DNA of 64,000 bases, from assembly GCA_947305245.1 (NCBI GenBank), contig CAMZDG010000010.1:31896-95895 (forward strand), written 5' to 3'. Position 1 is the first letter of the stretch; each line of letters opens with the position of its first letter. The notes beneath the pieces are model-generated. The model saw only the letters and a list, made by a program, of their open reading frames with translations. It was not told the DNA's origin and made no database searches. Source of the stretch: an uncultured Lachnospiraceae bacterium (GTDB lineage Bacteria; Bacillota; Clostridia; Lachnospirales; Lachnospiraceae). The translations under genes and the position numbers were made by a program. Shown here piece by piece: positions 8,558 through 17,603 of the stretch.

Positions 8558-9463
8558 TCATGCTTTCGGGAACCGGATCACAATCCCAAACAGTCCATCC
8601 TTCAGCTCTGCCTTGATCTCTCCGCCCATGTGCGTTACGATCTTCTTTGCAATGGCAAGGCCAAGTCCCGTCGTCTTTTTCGAGCGCGATTTGTCCGTCG
8701 TAAAGAATCGGTCAAACAGCCTGCCTAAATCCTCCGGCGCAATGTCGCCCGCATCATTTCGGAAACAAAAGGCATAAGCCTCCGGCTCTTGCCAGGAGGC
8801 TATGGAATAATTCGTTTTTCCATGCACCAATGCATTGAAGATAATGTTGGAGAAGACTCTCGTCACGGCATCCGGATCGGCAATGCACTTGAATTCTTCC
8901 TCTGCGATCCTGATCTCGGGTTCCTCTCCCTTCGCTTCAAAATTCGAATAGAACGAAACCGCCGTCTTTCGAAGGATCGCGTTCAGATCTACGGGAACCT
9001 CACGATATTCAAACGAATCCGACTCGAGTCTCGCGAAGTCGAACAGTTGGTTTAGAAGGCGCTTTAGCGTGTCCGCGCGCTCTAAGATGGTGCCTACTGC
9101 CTCCAGGTCCTTTTCAGAAAGACTTCCGGAGTCCTTCAGGATCTTCGCGTAGCCCTCGATCGAAGTCAGGGGCGTCCGCACGTCATGCGCAAGGTTCGTG
9201 ATGGTCTCCTTGATCGTCTCATCCTTATGCTGCAGCTCAGCCAGGCTCCTTCGGTATTTCTCGACAAGAAGATTGATCTCGCCGACCAGTCTTCCAACCT
9301 CCGGCGTCATAAAATCCACCGGAACCATGATCTGCGTATCACCCTCCTGCAAGGTCTCCACAAATTTCCGAAGCCTTACGATCTGCCGACGGAGCAAGAA
9401 AATGGCGCAAAAAAGCAGAAGGCAAAGAATTCCTAAAATTATGGCAGCGATCTGATATCCCAT
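8558..9463 (-). CDS. Sensor histidine kinase of the ABC-transporter cluster
   Basis: 301 residues. One N-terminal membrane helix (about 4-24) is followed by a HAMP-like stretch, the H-box NLAHDVRTPLTSI with His93, an N-box (SNIIFNALVHG) and a G-box (GLGLAIAKKIVTHMGG). There is almost no extracytoplasmic part, as in intramembrane-sensing kinases linked to antimicrobial-peptide ABC transporters. It is the last gene of a minus-strand run: response regulator (12820), permease, ATPase, permease, kinase. Its cognate regulator is very likely the OmpR-type protein at 12143-12820. Confidence 0.9.
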   Translation of the reverse strand: MGYQIAAIILGILCLLLFCAIFLLRRQIVRLRKFVETLQEGDTQIMVPVDFMTPEVGRLVGEINLLVEKYRRSLAELQHKDETIKETITNLAHDVRTPLTSIEGYAKILKDSGSLSEKDLEAVGTILERADTLKRLLNQLFDFARLESDSFEYREVPVDLNAILRKTAVSFYSNFEAKGEEPEIRIAEEEFKCIADPDAVTRVFSNIIFNALVHGKTNYSIASWQEPEAYAFCFRNDAGDIAPEDLGRLFDRFFTTDKSRSKKTTGLGLAIAKKIVTHMGGEIKAELKDGLFGIVIRFPKA

Positions 9464-9563
9464 GTTATCCTTACCTTTCTTTCCTACGGGTCAATGTGTC
9501 AAACCCAGGCAACCCTATCTGCAATCCGTCAGGCGACGTCTCTTTGCAGAACCGGCGCATCCG

Positions 9564-10313
9564 TCAGGCGAGGTCCCTTCGCGCCGAACTCACGCATACG
9601 ACAAGGCCGCACACCACCAGATAGGCCAAAAATATGATCCCGACATAGATCCATTCGGTCGGACCGCCGAAAACCACGAATTGATACTGCTCAAACGCCC
9701 AAATGCCTGTAAGTGCATTGCCGATCCCAAACGCTCCTCCCAGCTTCCTGAGCAACAAGCTGCCGAAAAAGAGAAGCAAAATGTTGAAGGTGGAGGCCAC
9801 CTCAGGGTTTCGAAACAGGAAGACTACGGTATAAGCAAGCACCGTCATGGGCGCATGTGCAATGCACTGTCCCACAAAATACAGGAAGATCGTCCACAGC
9901 ATCGCGCCGCTCATCGGCATGTTCATACTGCCCCAACCAACCAGCGTTGCAGTCAGGGTTGCGGCGAAACAAACCTGAACCTCCAACCAAAGACAGCACA
10001 GAAGCTTTACGAAATAATATTCTGCCTGTGAAACACCCTTCGCGATCACCAGCTTCCAAGACTGGTCCTTAAATTCTGCCGAAAATAAAACGGTCATGCC
10101 AGTCAGAAGCGGAATGCTCACGCTTTGCATGGAGAACACCTCTCTCCAATACTTCGCGAGATGCTCTGGGACCATAAGATTCAATCCATCTTCTGGTGCC
10201 CAGTTGATAAACACGATGACAAGGAGCGTCCACAAAGCCGTACCAACAAGGCAAAGTGCGCTTGCCCTGTCCTGATACATCTTATAAAACGAGGCTCTGA
10301 TCATCTTTGTCAT
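9564..10313 (-). CDS. ABC-2-type permease subunit (second permease)
   Basis: 249 residues with about six membrane segments and an N-terminal cytoplasmic stretch (ASFYKMYQDRASALCLVG) that closely matches the other permease of the cluster at 11295-12041 (ASLYKMFHDRALWLCLVG). The two are paralogues. They probably form a heterodimeric membrane channel with the ATPase encoded at 10310-11221, whose stop overlaps this start by 4 bases. The layout resembles LanFEG or BcrAB self-protection transporters for lantibiotics or bacitracin. Confidence 0.82.
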   Translation of the reverse strand: MTKMIRASFYKMYQDRASALCLVGTALWTLLVIVFINWAPEDGLNLMVPEHLAKYWREVFSMQSVSIPLLTGMTVLFSAEFKDQSWKLVIAKGVSQAEYYFVKLLCCLWLEVQVCFAATLTATLVGWGSMNMPMSGAMLWTIFLYFVGQCIAHAPMTVLAYTVVFLFRNPEVASTFNILLLFFGSLLLRKLGGAFGIGNALTGIWAFEQYQFVVFGGPTEWIYVGIIFLAYLVVCGLVVCVSSARRDLA

Positions 10314-11221
10314 TTTTCAGCGCCCCCAGTCATCAGATCATTGAAGAACTCCTCCAGGCTCTCGCCGACATGCACCATTTCCTCCAGTGCCACGCCGCCC
10401 TGCACCATTGCGGTCACGACCTTAGAAGAATCCTCGACGAAGTCGAACAGGCGGATCGTCTGTGCGTCAACCACTTCGAAGTTTTGCGTGCCAAGTTCCT
10501 TTTCGCAGACCATGGCAGCCTTCGCAGCATCAGAAACCTTCAGCTTTAGGCAGGTCCTGCTCTTTTCCGCAAGCTCCTCCTCGGAAAGCTCGCAGATCAG
10601 CTTGCCCTCCTTCAGGAAACCATATCGGGTCGCCACCTTTGCCACCTCATCCAGAAGATGGCTGGAGATCAGGATCGTCGTTTTCTTTTCTGCATTCAGC
10701 TTCAAAAGGAGCTGACGGATCTCCTGGATCCCCATGGGATCCAGCCCGTTCATGGGCTCATCCAGGATCAGAAAGTCCGGCGAGCCAAGCAGTGCAATGC
10801 CGATCGCAGTTCTTTGCTTCATGCCAAGGGAAGTCTTTTTGATGGCTTTGTACTGATGCTTTTTCATGCCGACGAGCTCTAAGATCTCATCGACCTCGCC
10901 TTCGCGGTCGCATCCAAACGCCCTGGCAAACATCTCCAGATTGTCGCGCACGTTCAGTCTCGTATCCAGCGCAGGGGAATCGATAAGGCACCCCATGCGA
11001 TACCTTGCAACCTCCGGATGCTTATTCTCAAAAAGTACGATGTCACCGCTCGTCGGCTTTGCCATGCCGCTCAGCATCTTCATCAAAGTGGACTTACCAG
11101 CGCCGTTTTCACCGATCAGCGCGTAGATGTCACCCTTTTCAATGCTCATGTTTACGTCACAAACCGCAGTCAAGTTGCGGTATTTCTTCGTTAGTCCGTT
11201 CGTCTTTACAATGTTGCTCAT
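10310..11221 (-). CDS. ABC transporter ATPase of BcrA/LanF type
   Basis: 303 residues. Walker A GENGAGKSTLMKM (38-50), a Q-loop region, signature-equivalent LGMKQRTAIGIALL, and Walker B FLILDEPMNGLDP. The C-terminal extension of about 80 residues is typical of the bacitracin-type (BcrA) subfamily. It pairs with permeases on both sides and is translationally coupled (ATGA overlap) to the downstream permease. Expected role: expulsion of a membrane-active peptide or lipid-targeting antibiotic. Confidence 0.9.
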   Translation of the reverse strand: MSNIVKTNGLTKKYRNLTAVCDVNMSIEKGDIYALIGENGAGKSTLMKMLSGMAKPTSGDIVLFENKHPEVARYRMGCLIDSPALDTRLNVRDNLEMFARAFGCDREGEVDEILELVGMKKHQYKAIKKTSLGMKQRTAIGIALLGSPDFLILDEPMNGLDPMGIQEIRQLLLKLNAEKKTTILISSHLLDEVAKVATRYGFLKEGKLICELSEEELAEKSRTCLKLKVSDAAKAAMVCEKELGTQNFEVVDAQTIRLFDFVEDSSKVVTAMVQGGVALEEMVHVGESLEEFFNDLMTGGAEK

Positions 11222-11294
11222 TATTTTTCTCCCTTTAAATTATTATAACCACTTTTTCCCGAAAGCGTATAAGGAAAGCTTCATCGCAAAAACT

Positions 11295-12041
11295 CTATTC
11301 GATATCCCTGCACTTCAAAAAACAGGTGACAAGCAGGCTACAAACCACCAGATAACATACAAACGTCACGCAAAGCCTTAGCCAGTCTACATATCCTCCG
11401 AACTCCACGTATGCCGTTTGTGAATACGCCCAGGCGTCCGTGAGGATGGCATCTATTCCGAATGCTTCTTCCAGGCCGAACAGGATCACATATCCATACA
11501 TCATAAAAAACAAGGAGATCATCACCGCGATCTCACCGCGCCTTACGAGGAAGATCACCGTCAGCACAAATACCGCGATAGTAAGATGCGCAAGGCACTC
11601 TGCCACGAAAAACCGGAGCACTTCGCCGACATAGGCCATGCTAAACGGTGCGTGAAGGATCACCACGTTGGCGATCGCCGTCGTCATGATCGACGTAAAG
11701 CTTATGATCACCGTGAGCAGCAGCATGCAGATCAGCTTGGAAACATAAAAGTTCGTCGTCGAAATGCCTCTTGCGATCAGAAGCCTCCAGGACTTGTCAC
11801 GATACTCACTCGAAAACAAAAGCACCGCGCAGAGGATCAGCGGGACCTCGATCGAGTGCAGACCGATAAAGCCATACCAGCGGTTCGCAAGCTGTGACAC
11901 GTCGCTGATGCCGCGCGCCGAAGCCGTCATAACCTGTGCGGTGATCACGATCATTGCCCAGGCAACCGTTCCGACCAGGCAAAGCCACAGCGCCCTGTCA
12001 TGAAACATTTTGTAAAGTGAAGCTTTTGTTACTTTTAACAT
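11295..12041 (-). CDS. ABC-2-type permease subunit (first permease)
   Basis: 248 residues, six predicted membrane segments, and an N-terminus homologous to the permease at 9564-10313. It starts the transporter part of the cluster and has its own strong ribosome binding site (TTTAAGGAGGG). The 101-bp gap between it and the response-regulator gene contains a pair of direct repeats that could be the regulator's binding site, so the transporter may have a promoter separate from the regulator. Confidence 0.82.
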   Translation of the reverse strand: MLKVTKASLYKMFHDRALWLCLVGTVAWAMIVITAQVMTASARGISDVSQLANRWYGFIGLHSIEVPLILCAVLLFSSEYRDKSWRLLIARGISTTNFYVSKLICMLLLTVIISFTSIMTTAIANVVILHAPFSMAYVGEVLRFFVAECLAHLTIAVFVLTVIFLVRRGEIAVMISLFFMMYGYVILFGLEEAFGIDAILTDAWAYSQTAYVEFGGYVDWLRLCVTFVCYLVVCSLLVTCFLKCRDIE

Positions 12042-12108
12042 TTTTCCCTCCTTAAACCTTCCTTCTCTTTCGGGTTGTTTTCCTTACGTGTTCTACGATA
12101 CGGGAAGA

Positions 12109-12138
12109 GTTTAAGAAAATCATTTACAAAAGTTTAAG
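12109..12138 (-). promoter_or_regulatory. Direct-repeat element ahead of the transporter genes (possible response-regulator site)
   Basis: GTTTAAG occurs at 12109-12115 and 12132-12138 (CTTAAAC on the coding strand), start-to-start 23 bp, close to two helical turns. OmpR-family regulators bind direct repeats of this kind. No convincing -35/-10 pair could be assigned. Confidence 0.35.
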
Positions 12139-12142
12139 GAAT

Positions 12143-12820
12143 TCATAAAGATTCCATCTTAAAGCCAATGCCCCAGACCGTCTTGACGTACGAACGATCC
12201 GGCTCGAGCACCGCGAGCTTCTTTCGGATGTTGCTCACGTGCACGCTGATCGTGTTATCGCTCGCATCCGGCTGCTCATTCCATAGCTTTTCATAGATCA
12301 TTTCTTTGGTATATACGACCGAAGGCCGCTCCATCATCATCTCGAGGATGGCGAATTCATTCTTCGTCAGTGCGACGGGTTGCCCCAGCTGCATCAGCGT
12401 CTTGGCCTCCGGATCCAGCTCGAGATTGCCATAGGACAGCACCCGATTCGCGGGCGCCGTTCCGCCGCGGCGGAGCACAATCTCAATCCTCGCAAGAAGC
12501 TCCTCCGGATCAAAGGGCTTCGTCACGTAATCCTCCGCACCGCCCTTAAGGAGCACCAGCTTGCTCGCCACGTCATCCTTTGCAGACAGCGCGATCACGG
12601 GCGTCGGGCAGTTCTTTACAATATACTCCAGAACCTCCTCTCCCGTCATCCCGGGAAGCATCAGGTCCAAAACCACAAGCTCATACCGATTTCTCTCGAG
12701 CAGCATCACCGCTTCCGTCCCGGAATATGCGCCGTCCGTGCGATATCCCTTCCCTAAAAGATATTCGCGCACCATCTTATTGATCGCCTGATCATCATCC
12801 ACTACTAGAATATTTCTCAT
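12143..12820 (-). CDS. OmpR-family response regulator
   Basis: 225 residues. The receiver domain has acidic pocket Asp8-Asp10, phospho-acceptor Asp52 (VLDLMLPGMTG), a conserved LSAKDD segment and Lys near YVTKPFDPEEL. The winged-helix output domain (about 130-225) ends in YVKTVWGIGFKMES, typical of the OmpR/PhoB class. The start at ATG 12820 has a GGGGG-rich ribosome binding site; a longer open frame upstream overlaps the preceding gene and is not credible. It is 8 bases behind the stop of the ProXp-like gene (12829), so the two are probably cotranscribed. Confidence 0.9.
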   Translation of the reverse strand: MRNILVVDDDQAINKMVREYLLGKGYRTDGAYSGTEAVMLLERNRYELVVLDLMLPGMTGEEVLEYIVKNCPTPVIALSAKDDVASKLVLLKGGAEDYVTKPFDPEELLARIEIVLRRGGTAPANRVLSYGNLELDPEAKTLMQLGQPVALTKNEFAILEMMMERPSVVYTKEMIYEKLWNEQPDASDNTISVHVSNIRKKLAVLEPDRSYVKTVWGIGFKMESL

Positions 12821-12828
12821 CTTTCCCC

Positions 12829-13374
12829 CTAGTCCTCCCCAACAAGGTGAACTGTCTGATAAACATGTCCCGTCGCGGGCAAATATTTCTCGATGACGTC
12901 CTGCGTTTTCAGTTTCAGGCTGGAGGTGCAAACGCACGGGTGGCAGCCGACATATGCCCCCGTCAGGACATCCTCGTCGATCAGGAGCTGCACTGCATGC
13001 TCATGATCATTCATAAGACCCATAATACTGACGGCGCCAGGCTCAATGTCCAGGTATTTGAGCATGTCCTCCGGCTCCGCAAAGGATAGTCTCGCGGAAT
13101 TGATCTGGCTGGAGAGCTCCTTCGTCTTGAATTTCTTGTCTCCCGGCATCATCAGAAGGTAAAACTTCGTCTTCTGCCGGTTGCACAAAAACAGGTTCTT
13201 GCAGATGATCACGCCAAGCACGGCATCGATCACGTCGCATGCTTCCATGTTATTTGCGGGCTCATGATCCGTTCGCTCGTACTCAATTCCCAATTGGTCC
13301 AAAAAATCATAAGTCCTGATCTCTCTTGGAAGTCGTCCCTGCTCATCCTCTGGCCGTCCGTGAAGTAACTCCAT
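12829..13374 (-). CDS. YbaK/ProXp-type aminoacyl-tRNA deacylase (PrdX-like)
   Basis: 181 residues of the YbaK/ProRS-editing fold. Recognisable segments are TDHEPANNMEACDVIDAV near the N-terminus, KNLFLCNRQKTKFYLLMMPG, a GAVSIMGLMND core and a C-terminal VGCHPC segment. Free-standing members hydrolyse mischarged Ala-tRNA(Pro) or Cys-tRNA(Pro). PrdX proteins of Clostridia often stand near proline metabolism genes, but none is here; instead the gene leads directly into a two-component regulator. Start chosen at ATG 13374 with GAGGAG upstream. Confidence 0.82.
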   Translation of the reverse strand: MELLHGRPEDEQGRLPREIRTYDFLDQLGIEYERTDHEPANNMEACDVIDAVLGVIICKNLFLCNRQKTKFYLLMMPGDKKFKTKELSSQINSARLSFAEPEDMLKYLDIEPGAVSIMGLMNDHEHAVQLLIDEDVLTGAYVGCHPCVCTSSLKLKTQDVIEKYLPATGHVYQTVHLVGED

Positions 13375-13400
13375 TGCCCTGCGCTCCTCTCATTCTAAGC

Positions 13401-13441
13401 AAACGAAAATAGTTCGGAAATCTCTTTGTGATTTCCGAACT
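13401..13441 (-). terminator. Rho-independent terminator of the Fe-ADH gene
   Basis: A 12-bp perfect stem (AGTTCGGAAATC, 13411-13422, with GATTTCCGAACT, 13430-13441). On the minus strand it is followed by ATTTTCGTTT. It separates the alcohol dehydrogenase from the ProXp-like gene. Confidence 0.75.
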
Positions 13442-13509
13442 ATTATATCATATACATATATTGATCCACAAGGCTTATATGCTCCGGCGCCTGACACGCC
13501 ATCCGCAAT

Positions 13510-14685
13510 TTACACCATCATCTGGTAGATCTTCGTGCAGTCTTCCTCATTCAGCGTCACGAAGCCGGAGATGGAACCCGTTCTGCCGTCGCCCCTGCAA
13601 AGCACCTCGACAAGCTTCGGAATGTCCTCTTCCTTCGCGCCAAGCTCCTCGAAATTCTTCGGCATGCCGATCGAGATCAAGAAGTTCTGGAATGCCTGGA
13701 TCCCGGCGAGCGCCGTCACCTCGGGATGCTCGAAGTCCATCTGGCAGCCCCATACGCGAACCGCCACCTGTGCGAACCGCATCACGTTATGATCCATCAC
13801 GTACCTAAACACTGCAGGCATTGTCACCGCAAGCCCTGCGCCGTGCGCACAGTCATATAATGCGGACAGTTCATGCTCAATGTTATGACTGTTCCAATCC
13901 TGACTTCTTCCAACGCCGCAGGAATTGTTATGTGCCATCATGCCGGCCCACATAATATTCGCGCGCGCGTCATAATTGTTCGGATCCGCGATCACTCTCG
14001 GCGTCTCATGCACCATGGTCAGAAGCAGTGCCTCGATCAGTCTGTCCGTCACTTCCACTTCCTTCGAATTCGTCAAATAGCGCTCATACAGGTGCGCCAT
14101 GATGTCCGTCGCGCCTGCCGCCGTCTGATAAGCCGGAAGCGTCTGCGTCAGCGCAGGATTTAGAATGCTGAACTTCGGGCGAATGGCATTGCCGCTCGCA
14201 CCGCGCTTGAACATGCCCTCTTCCTTCGTGATCACTGAGTCAGGGCTTCCCTCGCTACCTGCTGCAGCGATCGTGAGCACCGTGCCCACGGGAAGAGCCT
14301 TCGTAATGGGCTTTCCGCTGTAGAAATCCCAGAAGTCACCGTCATAAACCACGCCGGCCGCAATCGCCTTCGCGGAGTCGATCGTACTTCCGCCGCCCAC
14401 CGCAAGGATAAAGTCCACGCCTTCCTTCCTGCAAAGGTCAATGCCCTCATAAACGAGGCCGCTCCTGGGATTCGGCTTTACGCCGCCAAGCTCCGCAAAA
14501 GGAATGCCTGCCTCCTCCAAAGATTTCTTCACCCGATCCAAGAGACCGGAGCGCACAACGCTTCCACCGCCGAAATGGATCAGCACCTTACTTCCCCCAA
14601 ACTGCTTTACAAGCTTTCCAGCCTGCATCTCCGCGTCCTTGCCAAACGCAAAATAAGTCGGTGAATAGAAACTAAAATTCTCCAT
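13510..14685 (-). CDS. Iron-containing alcohol dehydrogenase (BdhA/YqhD-like)
   Basis: 391 residues, full length for group III metal-dependent alcohol dehydrogenases. The dinucleotide-binding motif is GGGSTIDSAKAIAAG. The metal-binding His residues fall in the block HNIEHELSALYDCAHGAGLA. Family enzymes reduce aldehydes to alcohols with NAD(P)H, for example butanal to butanol in fermenting Clostridia. Start taken at the ATG at 14685 behind AAAGGAG. It is monocistronic, closed by the terminator at 13401-13441. Confidence 0.9.
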   Translation of the reverse strand: MENFSFYSPTYFAFGKDAEMQAGKLVKQFGGSKVLIHFGGGSVVRSGLLDRVKKSLEEAGIPFAELGGVKPNPRSGLVYEGIDLCRKEGVDFILAVGGGSTIDSAKAIAAGVVYDGDFWDFYSGKPITKALPVGTVLTIAAAGSEGSPDSVITKEEGMFKRGASGNAIRPKFSILNPALTQTLPAYQTAAGATDIMAHLYERYLTNSKEVEVTDRLIEALLLTMVHETPRVIADPNNYDARANIMWAGMMAHNNSCGVGRSQDWNSHNIEHELSALYDCAHGAGLAVTMPAVFRYVMDHNVMRFAQVAVRVWGCQMDFEHPEVTALAGIQAFQNFLISIGMPKNFEELGAKEEDIPKLVEVLCRGDGRTGSISGFVTLNEEDCTKIYQMMV

Positions 14686-14819
14686 ATCCTTCTCCTTTCG
14701 CAAAAAATGCACAAAATGTTCAAGAAACAACCCACTAAACTTATCTTACACTTTTTCTCAGAAAGGGAAAAGCAAATAATTGAGAACTTCTGCTTAATTT
14801 TTGTCATATAAAAGGCAAG

Positions 14820-15050
14820 TTAATACTCCGTCTTCACCTCTTCCAGGCCATAAATCTCCTGAAACTGCTTTAATTCCCCGGGTGTTCGGATCAGCATGAC
14901 CTCCGTAAAGTGCCCGTCCGTCTTATTCTTAAAGCCTGCGACCTTCTCGCCCGTACAGATCGAGCTTCTGACCACGGGAACCTGCGTCTCCGGATCGAAG
15001 GGCGCCGTCTCCCTCAGGTTCTTTTTATCATTTTTTCTCAATTTCCACAT
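14820..15050 (-). CDS. Small uncharacterised protein downstream of the AEC transporter
   Basis: 76 residues, no membrane segment. It contains RSSICTGEKVAGFK and an acidic C-terminus (GLEEVKTEY). Its start is 30 bases behind the transporter gene at 15081-16118, so the two are probably cotranscribed and functionally tied. An ATG preceded by GAGG was chosen over the adjacent GTG. I do not recognise a named family. Confidence 0.6.
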   Translation of the reverse strand: MWKLRKNDKKNLRETAPFDPETQVPVVRSSICTGEKVAGFKNKTDGHFTEVMLIRTPGELKQFQEIYGLEEVKTEY

Positions 15051-15080
15051 CACGAACCTCGCTTCCCCACAAGTTATGGA

Positions 15081-16118
15081 TCAGATCACTCCAAGACTTC
15101 TTAAAACGAACAGCCACAAGGTTAACGAAAACGAACATCCAAAGGTCGTCAGCATGATCACGTTGCTGCTCAGCGTCCCCTCATGCCCCATGCTCTTTGC
15201 CATGATATAGCAGCTCACCGTCGTCGCGCTGCCAAGCATCACAAGGATCGCCACGATCTGTTCCCCGGCAAAGCCCAGCGCCACCGCGATCGGAAGAAAG
15301 ATCGCTGCCAGTGCAAAGAGCTTGATGAATGCCGCGACTAGCGCAGGCTTTAAGTCACCAATTGCTTTCTTAAATTCAAAGGTCGCACCCATGGACATCA
15401 GACCAAGGGGCGTCGCCAGTGCGGAAACATTTGTAACGATGGTCTGGAAGATCTTTGGCTGCGGAATGCGGATCAGCGACCACACAAGGCCGATCGCAAT
15501 GCCGAGGATGATCGGATTGGTGATAATGCCACGCAGCGTCTTGACAAGAAGTGCGCGACGATCTTGCGCCGCAGCTGCGCCTGCTGCCTGCGTTGAAGCC
15601 TGGCCCAACGATGCGCCACCTGCCACCTGCCCTGTCTGATCCGTTGTTTCTCCTGCCGTCTGCGCCGTCAGCATCAGCACGATCACGGCGAAAATGTTAT
15701 AAAGCGGCACGCTCCCGAGGATCATAAGCGGTCCCATGCCGCTGGCCGCATCGCCATAAATGTTATGAATGAACGCAATCCCAAGAAGCGCCGCGCTGCT
15801 GCGATAAGAGGCCTGAATGAACTCACCGCGCTTGCCCAGATCTTTGACGATCAGCTTTGAAAACAACGCGATCACCGCGATGCTCACCGAAGTCACGACA
15901 AAGCAGAAAAGCACAAATTTCCCGTTCCAGGTCCCCGCGAAGTCCTGACTCGCCAGATCCTTGAAAACCAATACCGGCAGCGCAACCTTGAACACAAACT
16001 TGTTCATCCAGCTTGCCGCTTTCTCGTCGATCAAACCAATCTTTCGAAACAGGTATCCCAGCACCATCAGCGCGAAGATCGGCGCCGTTGCATTTAAACT
16101 AAAAATCAGATTCTCCAT
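15081..16118 (-). CDS. AEC-family (auxin efflux carrier type) transporter
   Basis: 345 residues with about ten membrane helices and the inverted-repeat layout of the Mem_trans/AEC family. The N-terminal ILSLNATAPIFALMVLGYLFRKIG-type opening and a C-terminal MAKSMGHEG loop fit. Bacterial members export or exchange small organic acids such as malate or malonate. An unusual Ala/Gly/Gln/Thr-rich loop of about 35 residues separates the two halves. A 9-bp hairpin (CAACAAAGC arms, 16140-16148 and 16154-16162) lies between this gene and the oxidoreductase upstream. Confidence 0.85.
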   Translation of the reverse strand: MENLIFSLNATAPIFALMVLGYLFRKIGLIDEKAASWMNKFVFKVALPVLVFKDLASQDFAGTWNGKFVLFCFVVTSVSIAVIALFSKLIVKDLGKRGEFIQASYRSSAALLGIAFIHNIYGDAASGMGPLMILGSVPLYNIFAVIVLMLTAQTAGETTDQTGQVAGGASLGQASTQAAGAAAAQDRRALLVKTLRGIITNPIILGIAIGLVWSLIRIPQPKIFQTIVTNVSALATPLGLMSMGATFEFKKAIGDLKPALVAAFIKLFALAAIFLPIAVALGFAGEQIVAILVMLGSATTVSCYIMAKSMGHEGTLSSNVIMLTTFGCSFSLTLWLFVLRSLGVI

Positions 16119-16172
16119 ACGTCATTCCTTACCGTCAAGCAACAAAGCTTTCTGCTTTGTTGGTATGTCTGA

Positions 16173-17186
16173 TCAGTACCCCATCTCCGCAAGAAGCTTG
16201 TCGATCAGTTCTGCGTTCAAAATGGAAAATTCCGGTGTTACGTGAGGTGTTTTACTGTCAAGAATGCATCTTCCAAGCTGCTCGACTTCCATGCAATAAT
16301 TGTGCGGAACGAAAACGCTCCTCTCGATGACTCCATCCCGCGTAAAAATCTTGTAGGAAACATTGCCCTCCTGATTATACTCTACCTCTGAGCGAATGGA
16401 TCCCTTCGTGCCGTGAATGAAAAGCCGGTCATATCTGGAATTGGAATTCTCTCCCAAGTTCATGCCCACGTTAAAGGATGCCCTGACGCCATTTCGAAGC
16501 TTGATCAGCCCTGCCGTCATAAAGTCCACGCCAAGATCCGTGAATTCCGCGCTTGCCTTGACCAGCTCAGGCTCTAGGCCATCCATGCCATCAGCTCCCT
16601 TACCCTCTTCCATGGCCTTTGCAAGCGTGAGGATCATAGTCGTGCAATAGCATCCAAGATCATACATGGCACCGCCGCCAAGCTCCTTGTGGAGTCTGAA
16701 ATCTTCCTTGTAACCCTGCGTCACGAAGGCAGTATCGATATAGTTCACGTCGCCGATGATGCCGCTCTTTATATCCTCGCAAAGCGCCGCCACATAAGGG
16801 CTGTGCAGGTACGCATAGGCCTCCATGAGGTACCTGCCGCATTCCTTTGCAGTCTGATACATCTCCTTCACCTCGTCCGCATTCATGGCCAGCGGCTTTT
16901 CGCACAGTACGTGCTTTCCCGCCTGCAGCGCCGCCTTCACCCACTTGATATGAATGTCGTTGGGCAGCGGAATATAAACCGCCTGCACTTCCTTGTCAGC
17001 AAGGAGCTCGTCATAGCTGCCATAGGCCTTCTCGAACCCATACTGCTCCAAAAAAGCCTTCGCCTTCTCCGTGCTCCTGCCGGCGATGGCATACAGCTCA
17101 CAGTTTGAGGCCTTTTTCATGCCTGGGATCATGCCCCATCTCGCCACGTTTGCAGTTCCCAGGATCCCCCACTTTACCTTGTCCAT
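16173..17186 (-). CDS. Gfo/Idh/MocA-family oxidoreductase
   Basis: 337 residues. N-terminal Rossmann fold with GILGTANVARWG (7-18), AGRS at 35-38 and the family hallmark CEKP (Glu96-Lys97-Pro98). The C-terminal alpha/beta domain includes GGGAMYDLGCYCTTM. These enzymes oxidise or reduce sugars, inositols or trans-dihydrodiols with NAD(P). The start has a good AAAGGAG site. It stands ahead of the AEC transporter in transcription, which may point to uptake or export of a sugar-derived acid, but this is inference. Confidence 0.88.
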   Translation of the reverse strand: MDKVKWGILGTANVARWGMIPGMKKASNCELYAIAGRSTEKAKAFLEQYGFEKAYGSYDELLADKEVQAVYIPLPNDIHIKWVKAALQAGKHVLCEKPLAMNADEVKEMYQTAKECGRYLMEAYAYLHSPYVAALCEDIKSGIIGDVNYIDTAFVTQGYKEDFRLHKELGGGAMYDLGCYCTTMILTLAKAMEEGKGADGMDGLEPELVKASAEFTDLGVDFMTAGLIKLRNGVRASFNVGMNLGENSNSRYDRLFIHGTKGSIRSEVEYNQEGNVSYKIFTRDGVIERSVFVPHNYCMEVEQLGRCILDSKTPHVTPEFSILNAELIDKLLAEMGY

Positions 17187-17233
17187 GCCTTCTCCTTTCT
17201 GAAAGACGCTTCCTTGCGCCTACCGTAACAGCT

Positions 17234-17602
17234 TTAATCAACGACGGCGATCTGGAAATCATCCTCGTAGATCACTCTTCCCGGCACTTCCTCGCATCTT
17301 GTCGTATAGAGCTTTACGCCATATTTCTCGCACATGTCGCGATAGAAGGTCATCTGCGCATAAATGTCATTACCCTTTTCATTGTCCTTAAACCAAGTGA
17401 TCGCGCCCTCCGGATTCCCCTGCGCATAAAAGGGCGGCACGGGGAGAACCTTCTCAAAATACTCCCTGTTTCTCCAATACTCCTTCTCCTCTTCCTCGGT
17501 AAGGAGCTTTGCGTCCACCAGCTTGCCAACTGTCGTAAAAATACCCCTTGGCTTCTTTGTCGCCCAGGCAATGTCTGCCGTGTGTACTCTGTAATATCCC
17601 AT
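17234..17602 (-). CDS. Uncharacterised 122-residue protein
   Basis: A soluble, acidic protein rich in aromatic residues (for example WRNREYFEKV and TFYRDMCEKYG). Its ribosome binding site GGAGGATTAGG lies inside the last codons of the GNAT-PHP gene, with one base between stop and start, so it is translationally linked to it. I do not recognise the family; the coupling suggests a partner or accessory subunit for the PHP phosphoesterase. Confidence 0.65.
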   Translation of the reverse strand: MGYYRVHTADIAWATKKPRGIFTTVGKLVDAKLLTEEEEKEYWRNREYFEKVLPVPPFYAQGNPEGAITWFKDNEKGNDIYAQMTFYRDMCEKYGVKLYTTRCEEVPGRVIYEDDFQIAVVD

Positions 17603-17603
17603 C

